In this document: positions 1 to 5,806 of the stretch, in pieces
Numbering within the stretch: the stretch's first letter is position 1
Layout of the letters: each line of letters starts with the position of its first letter
The notes under the pieces: generated by a model
Databases searched by the model: none
What the model saw: the letters and a program-made list of their open reading frames with translations, nothing else
What the model was told of the DNA's origin: nothing
Program-made: the position numbers and the translations under genes
Source of the DNA: an uncultured Sphingomonadales bacterium
GTDB taxonomy: Bacteria; Pseudomonadota; Alphaproteobacteria; Sphingomonadales; Sphingomonadaceae
Assembly (NCBI GenBank): GCA_903868655.1
Contig: CAIPWG010000158.1
Span: 1 to 6,023, forward strand
Length of the DNA stretch: 6,023 nt
Direction of reading: 5' to 3'

Positions 1-138
1 ATCCGCGCCGCCGTCACCCGCCGCACATTGCGCACGATGTTCACCAAGCCGGGCTGGAACCATCTCGAACTGCGCACCTTTCGCGGCATCCTGAACACAT
101 TGGCCCATCATCGCCGTATCCGCGAAGGCAACTCCTGA
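1..138 (+). CDS. trmJ: C-terminal end of a probable TrmJ-family tRNA (cytidine/uridine-2'-O-)methyltransferase (5' partial)
   Basis: Frame 1 is open from the left edge to a TGA at 136-138, giving 45 residues. They include LRTMFTKPGWNHLELRTFRG followed by ILNTLAHHRR. This resembles the helical C-terminal tail of TrmJ-type SPOUT methyltransferases, which typically reads 'lr.lf.ra.l...E...LRGil'. TrmJ methylates the ribose 2'-OH of nucleotide 32 in the anticodon loop of several tRNAs, using S-adenosylmethionine, in the cytoplasm. The SAM-binding trefoil-knot domain lies outside the window, so the call rests on the tail alone. The gene ends 214 bases before rpsD on the same strand. No terminator hairpin follows the stop, so some read-through into rpsD is possible. 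It could be another helical protein with a similar LRGI motif. The reading frame itself is convincing; the family name is moderately sure. Confidence 0.6.
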   Translation: MRAAVTRRTLRTMFTKPGWNHLELRTFRGILNTLAHHRRIREGNS

Positions 139-148
139 ACTGAAATGC

Positions 149-177
149 TTGACATTGCCGGTACGATCTGGTGATGC
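149..177 (+). promoter_or_regulatory. Candidate sigma-70-type promoter for rpsD
   Basis: A perfect TTGACA hexamer lies at 149-154, preceded by C as in many alphaproteobacterial promoters. At 17-base spacing, TGATGC at 172-177 would be the -10 element, but it is a poor match to TATAAT. Transcription from here would begin near 184 and give rpsD a leader of roughly 170 bases. No better -35/-10 pair was seen between 139 and 352. The -35 is seen directly; promoter function is inferred. Confidence 0.35.
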
Positions 178-196
178 GCCACCTTCCACGCGAACC

Positions 197-217
197 CCAG
201 CGGCCTCGGCCTGCTGG
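197..217 (+). promoter_or_regulatory. Hairpin in the rpsD 5' leader
   Basis: CCAGCGGC (197-204) pairs with GCC (209-211) and GCTGG (213-217), giving eight pairs with one bulged T at 212 and a CTCG loop. No T-run follows, so it is not a standard intrinsic terminator. It lies in the otherwise gene-free 139-352 stretch. That stretch also contains an imperfect GGTCC/GGCCC hairpin (223-236) and the 8-base palindromes GCGGCCGC (255-262) and ACCCGGGT (291-298). Together these suggest a structured leader RNA, possibly regulatory for S4. Such palindromes are also expected by chance in GC-rich DNA. Confidence 0.35.
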
Positions 218-331
218 AACTAGGTCCGATTGGCCCCGCAAGCTCGGTGAAGCGGCGGCCGCATAACGCATTTTCGGCGTCATGGTGCGAACCCGGGTCT
301 CAGCAGGGCAGCGGCAATCGTGTCGCCCCTG

Positions 332-354
332 ACGCAAATGAAAGGAACTTGCGT
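332..354 (+). promoter_or_regulatory. Stem-loop enclosing the rpsD ribosome binding site and start codon
   Basis: ACGCAA (332-337) is the exact reverse complement of TTGCGT (349-354). The 11-base loop holds the Shine-Dalgarno sequence AAAGGAA (341-347). The 3' arm includes the first two bases of the GTG start codon (353-355). The SD is five bases from the start, which settles the choice of GTG 353. The fold could tune initiation or present a binding site for S4 itself. S4 is a translational repressor in other bacteria, but no such role is shown for this structure. Confidence 0.4.
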
Positions 355-964
355 GTCGAAGCGTAAGACATCGAAGTACAAGATTGACCGTCGTCTGGGT
401 GAAAACATCTGGGGCCGTCCGAAGAGCTCGGTCAACCGCCGCAGCTACGGCCCGGGTCAGCACGGCCAGCGTCGCAAGAGCAAAGTTTCGGATTTCGGCA
501 TTCAGCTGCGCGCCAAGCAGAAGCTCAAGGGCTATTATGGCGATGTCACCGAAAAGCAGTTCAAGGCCACTTATCAGGAAGCGTCACGCCTGAAGGGTGA
601 CACCGGTCAGAATCTGGTCGGCTTGCTCGAACAGCGTCTCGACATGGTGGTCTATCGCGCCAAGTTCGCACCGACCATTTTCTCGGCGCGTCAGATCGTC
701 AACCACGGTCACATCCGCGTAAATGGCGTGCGCTGCAATATTGCCAGCCGCCGCATTCGCCCCGGTGACGTCATCAGCCTGGGCACCAAAGCCAAGGAAA
801 TGGCATTGATCGCCGAAGCGCAGGCTCTGGCCGAGCGTGACATTCCTGACTACGTCGCAGCCGAAGCCGACAAGGCAACTTTCGTCCGCGTTCCGACGCT
901 TGATGAAGTACCCTATCCGGTGAAGATGGAACCGAACCTGGTCGTCGAATTCTATTCGCGCTGA
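353..964 (+). CDS. rpsD: 30S ribosomal protein S4
   Basis: S4 is a primary assembly protein of the small subunit. It binds the 5' domain of 16S rRNA and helps form the mRNA entry channel and decoding accuracy centre. The product is 203 residues, against 206 in E. coli. The N-terminal part is the alphaproteobacterial form ([20 protein letters not shown]), followed by the family motif [10 protein letters not shown] at about residues 32-41. The S4 RNA-binding domain spans about residues 95-142 (RLDMVVYR through RPGDVISL), and the C-terminus NLVVEFYSR is typical. GTG at 353 was chosen because the protein then begins SKRK as expected and has AAAGGAA five bases upstream. An in-frame GTG at 320 would add 11 residues foreign to the family and lacks a good binding site. 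The gene appears to be its own transcription unit, with a long leader before it and a strong terminator after it. Confidence 0.97.
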   Translation: MSKRKTSKYKIDRRLGENIWGRPKSSVNRRSYGPGQHGQRRKSKVSDFGIQLRAKQKLKGYYGDVTEKQFKATYQEASRLKGDTGQNLVGLLEQRLDMVVYRAKFAPTIFSARQIVNHGHIRVNGVRCNIASRRIRPGDVISLGTKAKEMALIAEAQALAERDIPDYVAAEADKATFVRVPTLDEVPYPVKMEPNLVVEFYSR

Positions 965-994
965 TCGGTCGGCTCTATCGTCCAAGACACAACG

Positions 995-1020
995 AAGGCG
1001 GGGGCAACCCCGCCTTTTTT
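995..1020 (+). terminator. Rho-independent terminator of rpsD
   Basis: AAGGCGGGG (995-1003) pairs perfectly with CCCCGCCTT (1008-1016) over nine base pairs around a GCAA loop (a GNRA-type tetraloop). The run of six T residues covers 1015-1020. It begins 30 bases after the rpsD stop. It lies between convergent rpsD and tgt. Read from the minus strand the hairpin is the same but the tail (CTTCGTTGTG) is poor in T, so it should terminate the tgt operon less well. Confidence 0.9.
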
Positions 1021-1026
1021 GTTGCC

Positions 1027-2151
1027 TTAGCGCTGCAAGTAATCACGCCGGAAATCGGCCGCAAAAGCGGCAAAGCGACCCTCGGCAATCGCTGCGCGCA
1101 TCCCGGCCATCAATTGCTGATAAAACCATATGTTGTGTTCGGTCAGCAGCATGGCACCGAGCATTTCGCCCGCCTTGTGCAAGTGGTGCAGATAGGCACG
1201 GCTGTATTTGGCGCAAACCGGGCAAGCGCACCGTGGATCGAGCGGCTCGGAATCTTCGGCATGGCGTGCGTTGCGGATGTTCACAGGCCCTGACCAGCTG
1301 AAACCCTGACCGTTGCGACCAGACCGCGTCGGCAAGACGCAGTCGAACATATCGACCCCGCGTTCGACCGCGCCGACCAGATCGTCGGGCTTGCCCACGC
1401 CCATCAGATAGCGGGGGCGATCGGCAGGCAATTGTCCGGGGGCGAATTCGAGCGTCGCAAACATCGCCTCTTGCCCCTCACCCACCGCCAATCCGCCAAT
1501 GGCATACCCATCAAACCCTATCGCAGACAGCGCGCTGGCGCTTTCGGCGCGCAGCCGTTCGTCAAGCCCCCCCTGCTGGATGCCGAACAGCGATGCGCGC
1601 TCGGCGTGCTCTCCGCCTGCGTCAAACGCATCGCGACTGCGCTGTGCCCAGCGCATCGACATTTCCATAGACCGGGCAATCACATCGCGCGGCTGATCGA
1701 TCTTCGGGCATTCATCAAACGCCATGACGATATCGGAGCCGAGCAACCGCTGAATTTCCATCGAGCGTTCAGGGCTCAGCATATGGCGCGAACCATCGAG
1801 ATGGCTGGCAAAAGTCACGCCTTGTTCAGTGATCTTGCGCAAACTGGCCAGGCTCATCACCTGATACCCGCCGCTGTCGGTCAGGATCGGGCGATCCCAA
1901 CCACCGAACTTGTGAAGGCCCCCAAGCCGCGCCATGCGCTCTGCGCCTGGCCGCAGCATCAGGTGATAAGTGTTGCCCAAAATGATGTCAGCGCCCGCAG
2001 CGCGGACATCTTCCATCTTCATCGCCTTGACTGTGGCAGCAGTGCCCACCGGCATGAATGCGGGTGTGCGAATATCGCCCCGCAGCATCTGGATGACGCC
2101 GGTGCGCGCTTTGCCGTCGGTAGCGTGGATCTGAAACGAAAATCGGGTCAT
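1027..2151 (-). CDS. tgt: tRNA-guanine transglycosylase (queuine/preQ1 tRNA-ribosyltransferase)
   Basis: This enzyme swaps guanine 34 of tRNAs with GUN anticodons (Asp, Asn, His, Tyr) for preQ1, through a covalent tRNA intermediate. The 374-residue protein is a TIM barrel with all key residues: D92 in TDSGGYQ, D146 and C148 in [13 protein letters not shown] at 219-226, and nucleophile D270 in FDCVLPTR. The zinc site is C308, C310, C313 and H339. Each matches the well-studied Zymomonas mobilis enzyme with a constant offset of 10. C148 and V223 correspond to the Cys/Val pair that marks bacterial, preQ1-using enzymes rather than queuine-using eukaryotic ones. The ATG at 2151 overlaps the queA stop as ATGA. 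No Shine-Dalgarno sequence is visible before it, so translation is probably coupled to queA. It is the last gene of the operon and converges on rpsD. Confidence 0.97.
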   Translation of the reverse strand: MTRFSFQIHATDGKARTGVIQMLRGDIRTPAFMPVGTAATVKAMKMEDVRAAGADIILGNTYHLMLRPGAERMARLGGLHKFGGWDRPILTDSGGYQVMSLASLRKITEQGVTFASHLDGSRHMLSPERSMEIQRLLGSDIVMAFDECPKIDQPRDVIARSMEMSMRWAQRSRDAFDAGGEHAERASLFGIQQGGLDERLRAESASALSAIGFDGYAIGGLAVGEGQEAMFATLEFAPGQLPADRPRYLMGVGKPDDLVGAVERGVDMFDCVLPTRSGRNGQGFSWSGPVNIRNARHAEDSEPLDPRCACPVCAKYSRAYLHHLHKAGEMLGAMLLTEHNIWFYQQLMAGMRAAIAEGRFAAFAADFRRDYLQR

Positions 2152-3176
2152 GGGATCAGCAGGCTGGCGTCGCCATAGCTGTAGAACCGATACTGCTGTT
2201 CAATGGCATGGGCATAAACAACCTGCATCCGTTCCAGCCCCATCAGCGCCGAAACCAGCATGAACAGCGTCGAACGCGGCAGATGGAAATTGGTCATCAG
2301 ACCGTCGATCGCGCGAAAGCGATAGCCCGGGGTGATGAAGATCGAGGTGTCACCGGCGAACGGGCGGATCACGGTGTCTTCGCCCGCTGCGCTTTCCAAC
2401 AGACGCAAGCTCGTCGTTCCGACTGCGATAATACGCCCACCGCGGGATCGTGCCGCATTCAACCGATCGGCCACGTCTGCGTCGATCCTGCCCCATTCGG
2501 CGTGCATGGCGTGATCCTGCGTGTTGTCGGCTTTTACCGGCAAAAAGGTACCGGCGCCCACGTGCAGGGTCAGCGTTTCATGCGCCACACCGGCCTGGGC
2601 CAGAGCATCGAGCAATGCAGGTGTGAAATGCAACGCGGCGGTGGGTGCAGCGACCGCGCCGTCGCGTGCGGCAAACATTGTCTGATAATCGCGCTGGTCG
2701 TCGGCATCGGTGGGGCGCTTGCCCGCGATGTAGGGTGGTAGCGGCATGCGCCCGGCGCGCTCGAGCAGAACCTCCACCGGCTCGTCCCCGACAAACGCCA
2801 GAGTAAAGCTGCCATCGTCGTGCCGTGTCTCTGCCAGCGCGGTAACATCATGCCCAAAATCAATGAGATCGCCCACGCGCAACCGTTTGGCATTGCGAAT
2901 GAACGCCTGCCAGCGGCGCAAATCAATCCGCTTGTGCAATGTCGCGCCGATCCGCGCTTCGCCGCGCTGCCCTTCGAGCTGCGCAGGGATCACGCGTGTA
3001 TCGTTGAACACCAGAACATCGCCTGCACGCAACAACTTTGGCAGATCGCGCACGCCCAGATCAGCCAAAGCGTCTTTGCCCCGCACATGCAACAACCGCG
3101 CGGCATCGCGCGGCCGTGCCGGCCGCAATGCGATCCGGTCGGTTGGCAGGTCAAAATCAAACAGATCAACGCGCAT
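2148..3176 (-). CDS. queA: S-adenosylmethionine:tRNA ribosyltransferase-isomerase
   Basis: QueA transfers and isomerises the ribosyl group of S-adenosylmethionine onto preQ1 in tRNA, making epoxyqueuosine, the penultimate queuosine intermediate. The protein is 342 residues, close to the usual 340-360. Family blocks are in order: [15 protein letters not shown] (6-20), [18 protein letters not shown] (52-69), PPYI (147-150), [10 protein letters not shown] (160-169), [12 protein letters not shown] (173-184), [10 protein letters not shown] (205-214), MHAEWGRI (224-231), TTSLRLLES (254-262) and [17 protein letters not shown] (295-311). The ending YSYGDASLL is typical. The ATG at 3176 puts the conserved FDLP block at the normal distance from the start. 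Only a weak purine stretch precedes it. The gene begins 23 bases after the cyclophilin stop and overlaps tgt by four bases. It acts on the product of Tgt, so the pair makes a functional sub-unit of the operon. Confidence 0.97.
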   Translation of the reverse strand: MRVDLFDFDLPTDRIALRPARPRDAARLLHVRGKDALADLGVRDLPKLLRAGDVLVFNDTRVIPAQLEGQRGEARIGATLHKRIDLRRWQAFIRNAKRLRVGDLIDFGHDVTALAETRHDDGSFTLAFVGDEPVEVLLERAGRMPLPPYIAGKRPTDADDQRDYQTMFAARDGAVAAPTAALHFTPALLDALAQAGVAHETLTLHVGAGTFLPVKADNTQDHAMHAEWGRIDADVADRLNAARSRGGRIIAVGTTSLRLLESAAGEDTVIRPFAGDTSIFITPGYRFRAIDGLMTNFHLPRSTLFMLVSALMGLERMQVVYAHAIEQQYRFYSYGDASLLIP

Positions 3177-3199
3177 GGTCTATCGCCCGCAGCGACCGA

Positions 3200-3907
3200 T
3201 CAATGCGCCGTCGAACGGTTGAGCATGTCGGCGGTGATCTTGCCCGGCGCGGGTGCTTCGGGTGCGATCGCCGGAGCCGGCAAGTGATCAATGCCAAGCG
3301 AAGCCTGCACGATCCGCGTCGGACGTGCCGGCGGTTCGCCGCGCACCACGCGGTCGACCACATCCATACCCGAAATCACCCGGCCGAAGTTGGTATATTT
3401 GCGATCGAGCGCAGAGCGCGGATAGAACACGATGAAAAATTGGCTGTTGGCTGTGTTCGGCTCATCCGTGCGCGCCATCGACACCGTGCCGCGCCCGTGG
3501 GGCACGTCATTGAATTCGGCTTCCAGATCGGGCAGTTTCGAACCGCCTTGTCCGGTGCCGGTCGGATCTCCGGTCTGCGCCATGAAGCCATCGATCACGC
3601 GGTGAAAGATCACCCCGTTGTAAAAACCTTCCCGCGTCAGGGTCTTGATGCGTTCGATGTGGTGCGGTGCCCATTTCGGCATCAGCCGGATCGCCACGCG
3701 ACCGCCGTTCGACAGATAGAGCACCAGAATATTTTCGGGATCGTGGCTTTCATCCGCATCGATGGCGTACGAAATGGTGTTGGAGGAAACGACCCGGTCT
3801 ACCTTGAATGGCTTGACCTCGGCCTTGGCCCCTTTTTGCTGAGCATGAGCCGGTGCAGCAACAATCGCGGCGCCAAGCGCAAGAGAGGCAAGCAGGCGAA
3901 AGCGCAT
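3200..3907 (-). CDS. Periplasmic cyclophilin-type peptidyl-prolyl cis-trans isomerase
   Basis: Cyclophilins speed cis-trans isomerisation of prolyl bonds during protein folding. The 235-residue precursor starts with a Sec-type signal peptide: MRFR, a hydrophobic core, then APAHA with predicted cleavage after residue 22. The mature protein should act in the periplasm. The cyclophilin fold spans about residues 59-205. It carries FYNGVIFHRVIDGFMAQTGD with R103, F108 and Q111 matching the catalytic Arg55, Phe60 and Gln63 of human cyclophilin A. NTANSQFFIVF (151-161) and YTNFGRVISGMDVVD (171-185) follow. The Trp that gives cyclosporin sensitivity in human cyclophilin A is not evident, as in many bacterial forms. 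The C-terminus (209-235) is a Pro/Ala-rich tail. ATG 3907 is preferred because it begins the signal peptide and has AGGA ten bases upstream; an upstream extension would run into coaD. The 97-base gap before it is the largest in the operon. Confidence 0.93.
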   Translation of the reverse strand: MRFRLLASLALGAAIVAAPAHAQQKGAKAEVKPFKVDRVVSSNTISYAIDADESHDPENILVLYLSNGGRVAIRLMPKWAPHHIERIKTLTREGFYNGVIFHRVIDGFMAQTGDPTGTGQGGSKLPDLEAEFNDVPHGRGTVSMARTDEPNTANSQFFIVFYPRSALDRKYTNFGRVISGMDVVDRVVRGEPPARPTRIVQASLGIDHLPAPAIAPEAPAPGKITADMLNRSTAH

Positions 3908-4004
3908 TACAAAAACATCCTGTCGAAATCTGGGATTTAGCCGATAGGCGAGCGTGGCTGAGCCTGCAATGAACAAATTCCCGTCTGAGCGGCCGTGCCA
4001 AGGT
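3908..4004 (-). promoter_or_regulatory. 97-base gap before the cyclophilin gene: possible weak internal promoter and small inverted repeats
   Basis: This is the widest spacer within the minus-strand gene run. On the minus strand, TTGCAG and TATCGG occur 17 bases apart, each matching only three of six consensus positions. A 5-base-pair inverted repeat AAATC/GATTT (3926-3938, loop of three) lies just upstream of the cyclophilin's AGGA (3918-3921). There is no T-tailed hairpin, so the operon is not obviously interrupted here. An internal promoter is possible but weakly supported. Confidence 0.2.
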
Positions 4005-4526
4005 TCAATAATCGCCCAGCCGTCCTTGCGCTTCGACCCGTGCGACCACTTCGTCGCGCACCGAAGGCGACACAAACTGGGTGATATCACCACCAAACAG
4101 CGCGATTTCCTTGACCAGCTTCGATGCGATCGGCTGAAGGCTGACATCAGCCATCAGGAACACCGTTTCGATGCGGTTGTTCAGCTGCTGGTTCATGCCC
4201 GCCATCTGGTATTCATATTCAAAGTCAGCGACGGCGCGCAGCCCGCGAATGATCACACTGGCGCCCTGATGTTCGGCAAATTTCATCAGCAAAGCATTGA
4301 ACCCGGTCACATCCACATTGTCGATGCCTTGTGCCGAGACCTCGCGTTGCACCATCGCAATACGCTCCTCGGGGGTGAACATCGGATTTTTGGACATGTT
4401 GGTGGTCACGCCGATAATCAGGCGGTCCACCAGTTTCGCCCCGCGCCGGATAATATCCAGATGGCCCCGGGTGATCGGATCGAACGTACCCGGATAGACA
4501 CCGACGCGTTCCTTGATACCGGTCAT
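4005..4526 (-). CDS. coaD: Phosphopantetheine adenylyltransferase
   Basis: CoaD joins ATP and 4'-phosphopantetheine to make dephospho-CoA, the next-to-last step of coenzyme A synthesis, in the cytoplasm. The 173-residue protein is slightly longer than E. coli's 159. It has the nucleotidyltransferase signature GVYPGTFDPITRGHLDII (9-26), with the T-x-G-H motif at 19-22. KNPMFTPEER (46-55) follows. The RGLRAVADFEYEYQMAGMNQ block (94-113) carries the conserved arginines R94 and R97, and the C-terminal loop is QPIASKLVKEIA (131-142), a variant of the usual ISS.LVKE. The start is clear: ATG 4526 has a strong GAGGGGGA ribosome binding site (4533-4540) six bases upstream. It is 42 bases from the ispA stop with no terminator between, so cotranscription is likely, while the strong site suggests independent initiation of translation. 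Confidence 0.97.
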   Translation of the reverse strand: MTGIKERVGVYPGTFDPITRGHLDIIRRGAKLVDRLIIGVTTNMSKNPMFTPEERIAMVQREVSAQGIDNVDVTGFNALLMKFAEHQGASVIIRGLRAVADFEYEYQMAGMNQQLNNRIETVFLMADVSLQPIASKLVKEIALFGGDITQFVSPSVRDEVVARVEAQGRLGDY

Positions 4527-4532
4527 GACAAA

Positions 4533-4540
4533 TCCCCCTC
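4533..4540 (-). promoter_or_regulatory. Strong ribosome binding site of coaD
   Basis: GAGGGGGA on the minus strand, six bases before ATG 4526. It contrasts with ispA and tgt, which show no Shine-Dalgarno sequence and overlap the preceding gene. It fixes the coaD start. Confidence 0.75.
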
Positions 4541-4568
4541 CATGCCTTTTGACGGCGCGAATTTCTTT

Positions 4569-5486
4569 TTAGCGATCGCGCTCGACGATGAAACGGGCGA
4601 TCGCGCGCAATGGTTCGGCTTCTTCACCATGCGATGCAAGATACTGGATCGCCTGGTCGGTCAGATGCCGGGCTTGGGCACGCGCACGGTCGACACCCAA
4701 CAACGACACAAAGGTCTGTTTGCCGGCATTGGCATCCTTGCGCAGTGCTTTGCCAGCGGCTGCTTCGTTGCCTTCGGCATCGAGCAAATCATCGACAATC
4801 TGGAACGCCAGCCCGATATCGCGTGCGTATCCGCGCAAATGCGTGCGGCCCTCGGGTGCAATCTTGCCCAGAATCGCACCCATTTCCACCGCTGCGCCCA
4901 ATAACGCCCCGGTCTTCAGCTGTTGCAGGCGGGTCACCGTCGACAAATCAAATGCTGTAGTTTCGGCAATGATATCCATCATCTGTCCACCGGCCATGCC
5001 TTGTGCGCCACTGGCCAGTGCCAACGTACGCACCAGTTCGATCCGCGTGAACGGATCGCCGATCAGGTCAGGGTCGGAAAGAATTTCAAAAGCCAGCGCC
5101 AACAGCGAATCGCCAGCCAGCACGGCGGTTGCCTCATCAAAAGCCAGATGCACGGTGGCTTTGCCGTGGCGCAGGGCATCATTGTCCATGCACGGCAGAT
5201 CATCATGGATCAGCGAATAGACATGGATCGCCTCCAGCGCGCTGCCCACGCGCACCGCAACATTGCGATCGACCCCATACATCCCCGCAACCGAAGCAAC
5301 CAGCAGCGGCCGCAGCCTTTTGCCGCCACCGATCGCTGCATAACGCATGGCTTCAAACAATCGGTCACGCGGGTCGCCGGGCACGGGCAGCACGGTATCG
5401 AAACAGGCATCAACTTCCTTGGCGATCCGCACCAGCGCATCGTGCAACACCGAAGTGGATGGTTCCGCAGGCGCCATGGCGGTCAC
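4569..5486 (-). CDS. ispA: Short-chain polyprenyl diphosphate synthase, probably farnesyl diphosphate synthase
   Basis: This enzyme condenses isopentenyl and dimethylallyl diphosphates into farnesyl (possibly geranylgeranyl) diphosphate, feeding ubiquinone, undecaprenyl carrier and, in many sphingomonads, carotenoid synthesis. The protein is 305 residues. GGGKRLRP (53-60) binds diphosphate. The first aspartate-rich motif is DDLPCMD (95-101) with the two-residue insertion of bacterial enzymes, and the second is DDLLD (232-236). GKQTFVSLLG (255-264) is typical. Y90 and S91, at positions -5 and -4 before the first motif, match the E. coli IspA sequence AYSLIHDD and favour the C15 product, but chain length cannot be fixed from sequence. 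GTG at 5486 overlaps the xseB stop as GTGA. ATG at 5477, three codons later, is an alternative. Neither has a clear Shine-Dalgarno sequence, so coupling to xseB is likely. The xseB-ispA pair also occurs in E. coli; no dxs gene is present here. Confidence 0.92.
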   Translation of the reverse strand: MTAMAPAEPSTSVLHDALVRIAKEVDACFDTVLPVPGDPRDRLFEAMRYAAIGGGKRLRPLLVASVAGMYGVDRNVAVRVGSALEAIHVYSLIHDDLPCMDNDALRHGKATVHLAFDEATAVLAGDSLLALAFEILSDPDLIGDPFTRIELVRTLALASGAQGMAGGQMMDIIAETTAFDLSTVTRLQQLKTGALLGAAVEMGAILGKIAPEGRTHLRGYARDIGLAFQIVDDLLDAEGNEAAAGKALRKDANAGKQTFVSLLGVDRARAQARHLTDQAIQYLASHGEEAEPLRAIARFIVERDR

Positions 5487-5731
5487 GCCGTTTCGTCAAA
5501 AGGCCGAGTAGACGCCGCGGTGCCGTCCCGATCGGCCACCACCGCTTCGATCCGTGCTTGCGCGGCATCCAGCCGCGCCTGGCAATGCGCGCGCAGCGCA
5601 TCACCGCGAGCGTAAAGCGCGATCGATTCGTCGAGCGGTGCCTCACCGCTTTCCAGCCGCCGAACGACCTCTTCAAGGGCTTTGAGCGCTTCTTCGAAAG
5701 AGAGCGCGGCGATTTCGGGTTGGCTATTCAT
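5483..5731 (-). CDS. xseB: Exodeoxyribonuclease VII small subunit
   Basis: XseB is the small subunit of exonuclease VII, a single-strand-specific nuclease in which several XseB chains bind one XseA. From ATG 5731 it is 82 residues, the usual size. It shows the family signature SFEEALKALEEVVRRLESGE (11-30) followed by APLDESIALYARG (31-43), and is predicted to be a two-helix coiled coil. GTG at 5740 is an in-frame alternative that would add three residues (MPL). ATG is preferred because the only recognisable promoter would start transcription at about 5732-5734, inside the extended version. No Shine-Dalgarno sequence precedes either start. It is the first gene of the six-gene run and overlaps ispA by four bases. 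The large subunit gene xseA is not in the window. Confidence 0.93.
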   Translation of the reverse strand: MNSQPEIAALSFEEALKALEEVVRRLESGEAPLDESIALYARGDALRAHCQARLDAAQARIEAVVADRDGTAASTRPFDETA

Positions 5732-5740
5732 CAAGGGCAC

Positions 5741-5768
5741 AATTGACGCGCCGTGCGAACACGGTCAA
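5741..5768 (-). promoter_or_regulatory. Candidate promoter of the xseB-ispA-coaD-ppi-queA-tgt operon
   Basis: On the minus strand, CTTGACC (-35 TTGACC at 5768-5763) is followed after 16 bases by TCAATT (5746-5741), a weak -10. The -10 ends nine bases before ATG 5731, so transcription would begin almost at the start codon. The same DNA read on the plus strand contains TTGACG (5743-5748), with no good -10 downstream. Bases 5743-5768 can also fold as TTGA/TCAA plus CCGTG/CACGG around a CGAA loop, with a four-base bulge, so this could instead be an operator. Confidence 0.4.
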
Positions 5769-5797
5769 GCCCATGGTCACGCACTAATTGCGCTGAC

Positions 5798-5801
5798 GGA
5801 G
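5798..5801 (+). promoter_or_regulatory. Ribosome binding site of the DUF2177 gene
   Basis: GGAG lies five bases before ATG 5807 and eight before ATG 5810. Both starts are usable and differ by one Met residue. Confidence 0.6.
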
Positions 5802-5806
5802 ATACG

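Noticed and set aside
149..352. A known riboswitch or small RNA gene in the rpsD leader
   Set aside because: No consensus of a riboswitch class I know was seen, and there is no T-tailed terminator inside the leader. Only generic hairpins can be supported.
41..463. 140-codon minus-strand open frame across the rpsD leader and start
   Set aside because: It overlaps the TrmJ-like tail and rpsD in antisense, is Arg/Cys-rich and has no recognisable domain.
1432..2178. 248-codon plus-strand open frame opposite tgt
   Set aside because: It is complementary to conserved tgt codons, and no protein family was recognised.
3038..3940. 300-codon plus-strand open frame opposite queA and the cyclophilin
   Set aside because: It is antisense to real genes, has a biased composition and no recognisable domain, and spans a real intergenic gap.
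3908..4147. 80-residue N-terminal extension of the cyclophilin
   Set aside because: It overlaps the coaD coding region, has no family similarity, and would bury a clear signal peptide that starts at 3907 with its own ribosome binding site.
3954..4904. 316-codon plus-strand open frame opposite coaD and ispA
   Set aside because: It lies antisense to two confidently identified genes, is rich in His/Arg/Gln as expected of a shadow frame in GC-rich DNA, and matches no family I recognise.
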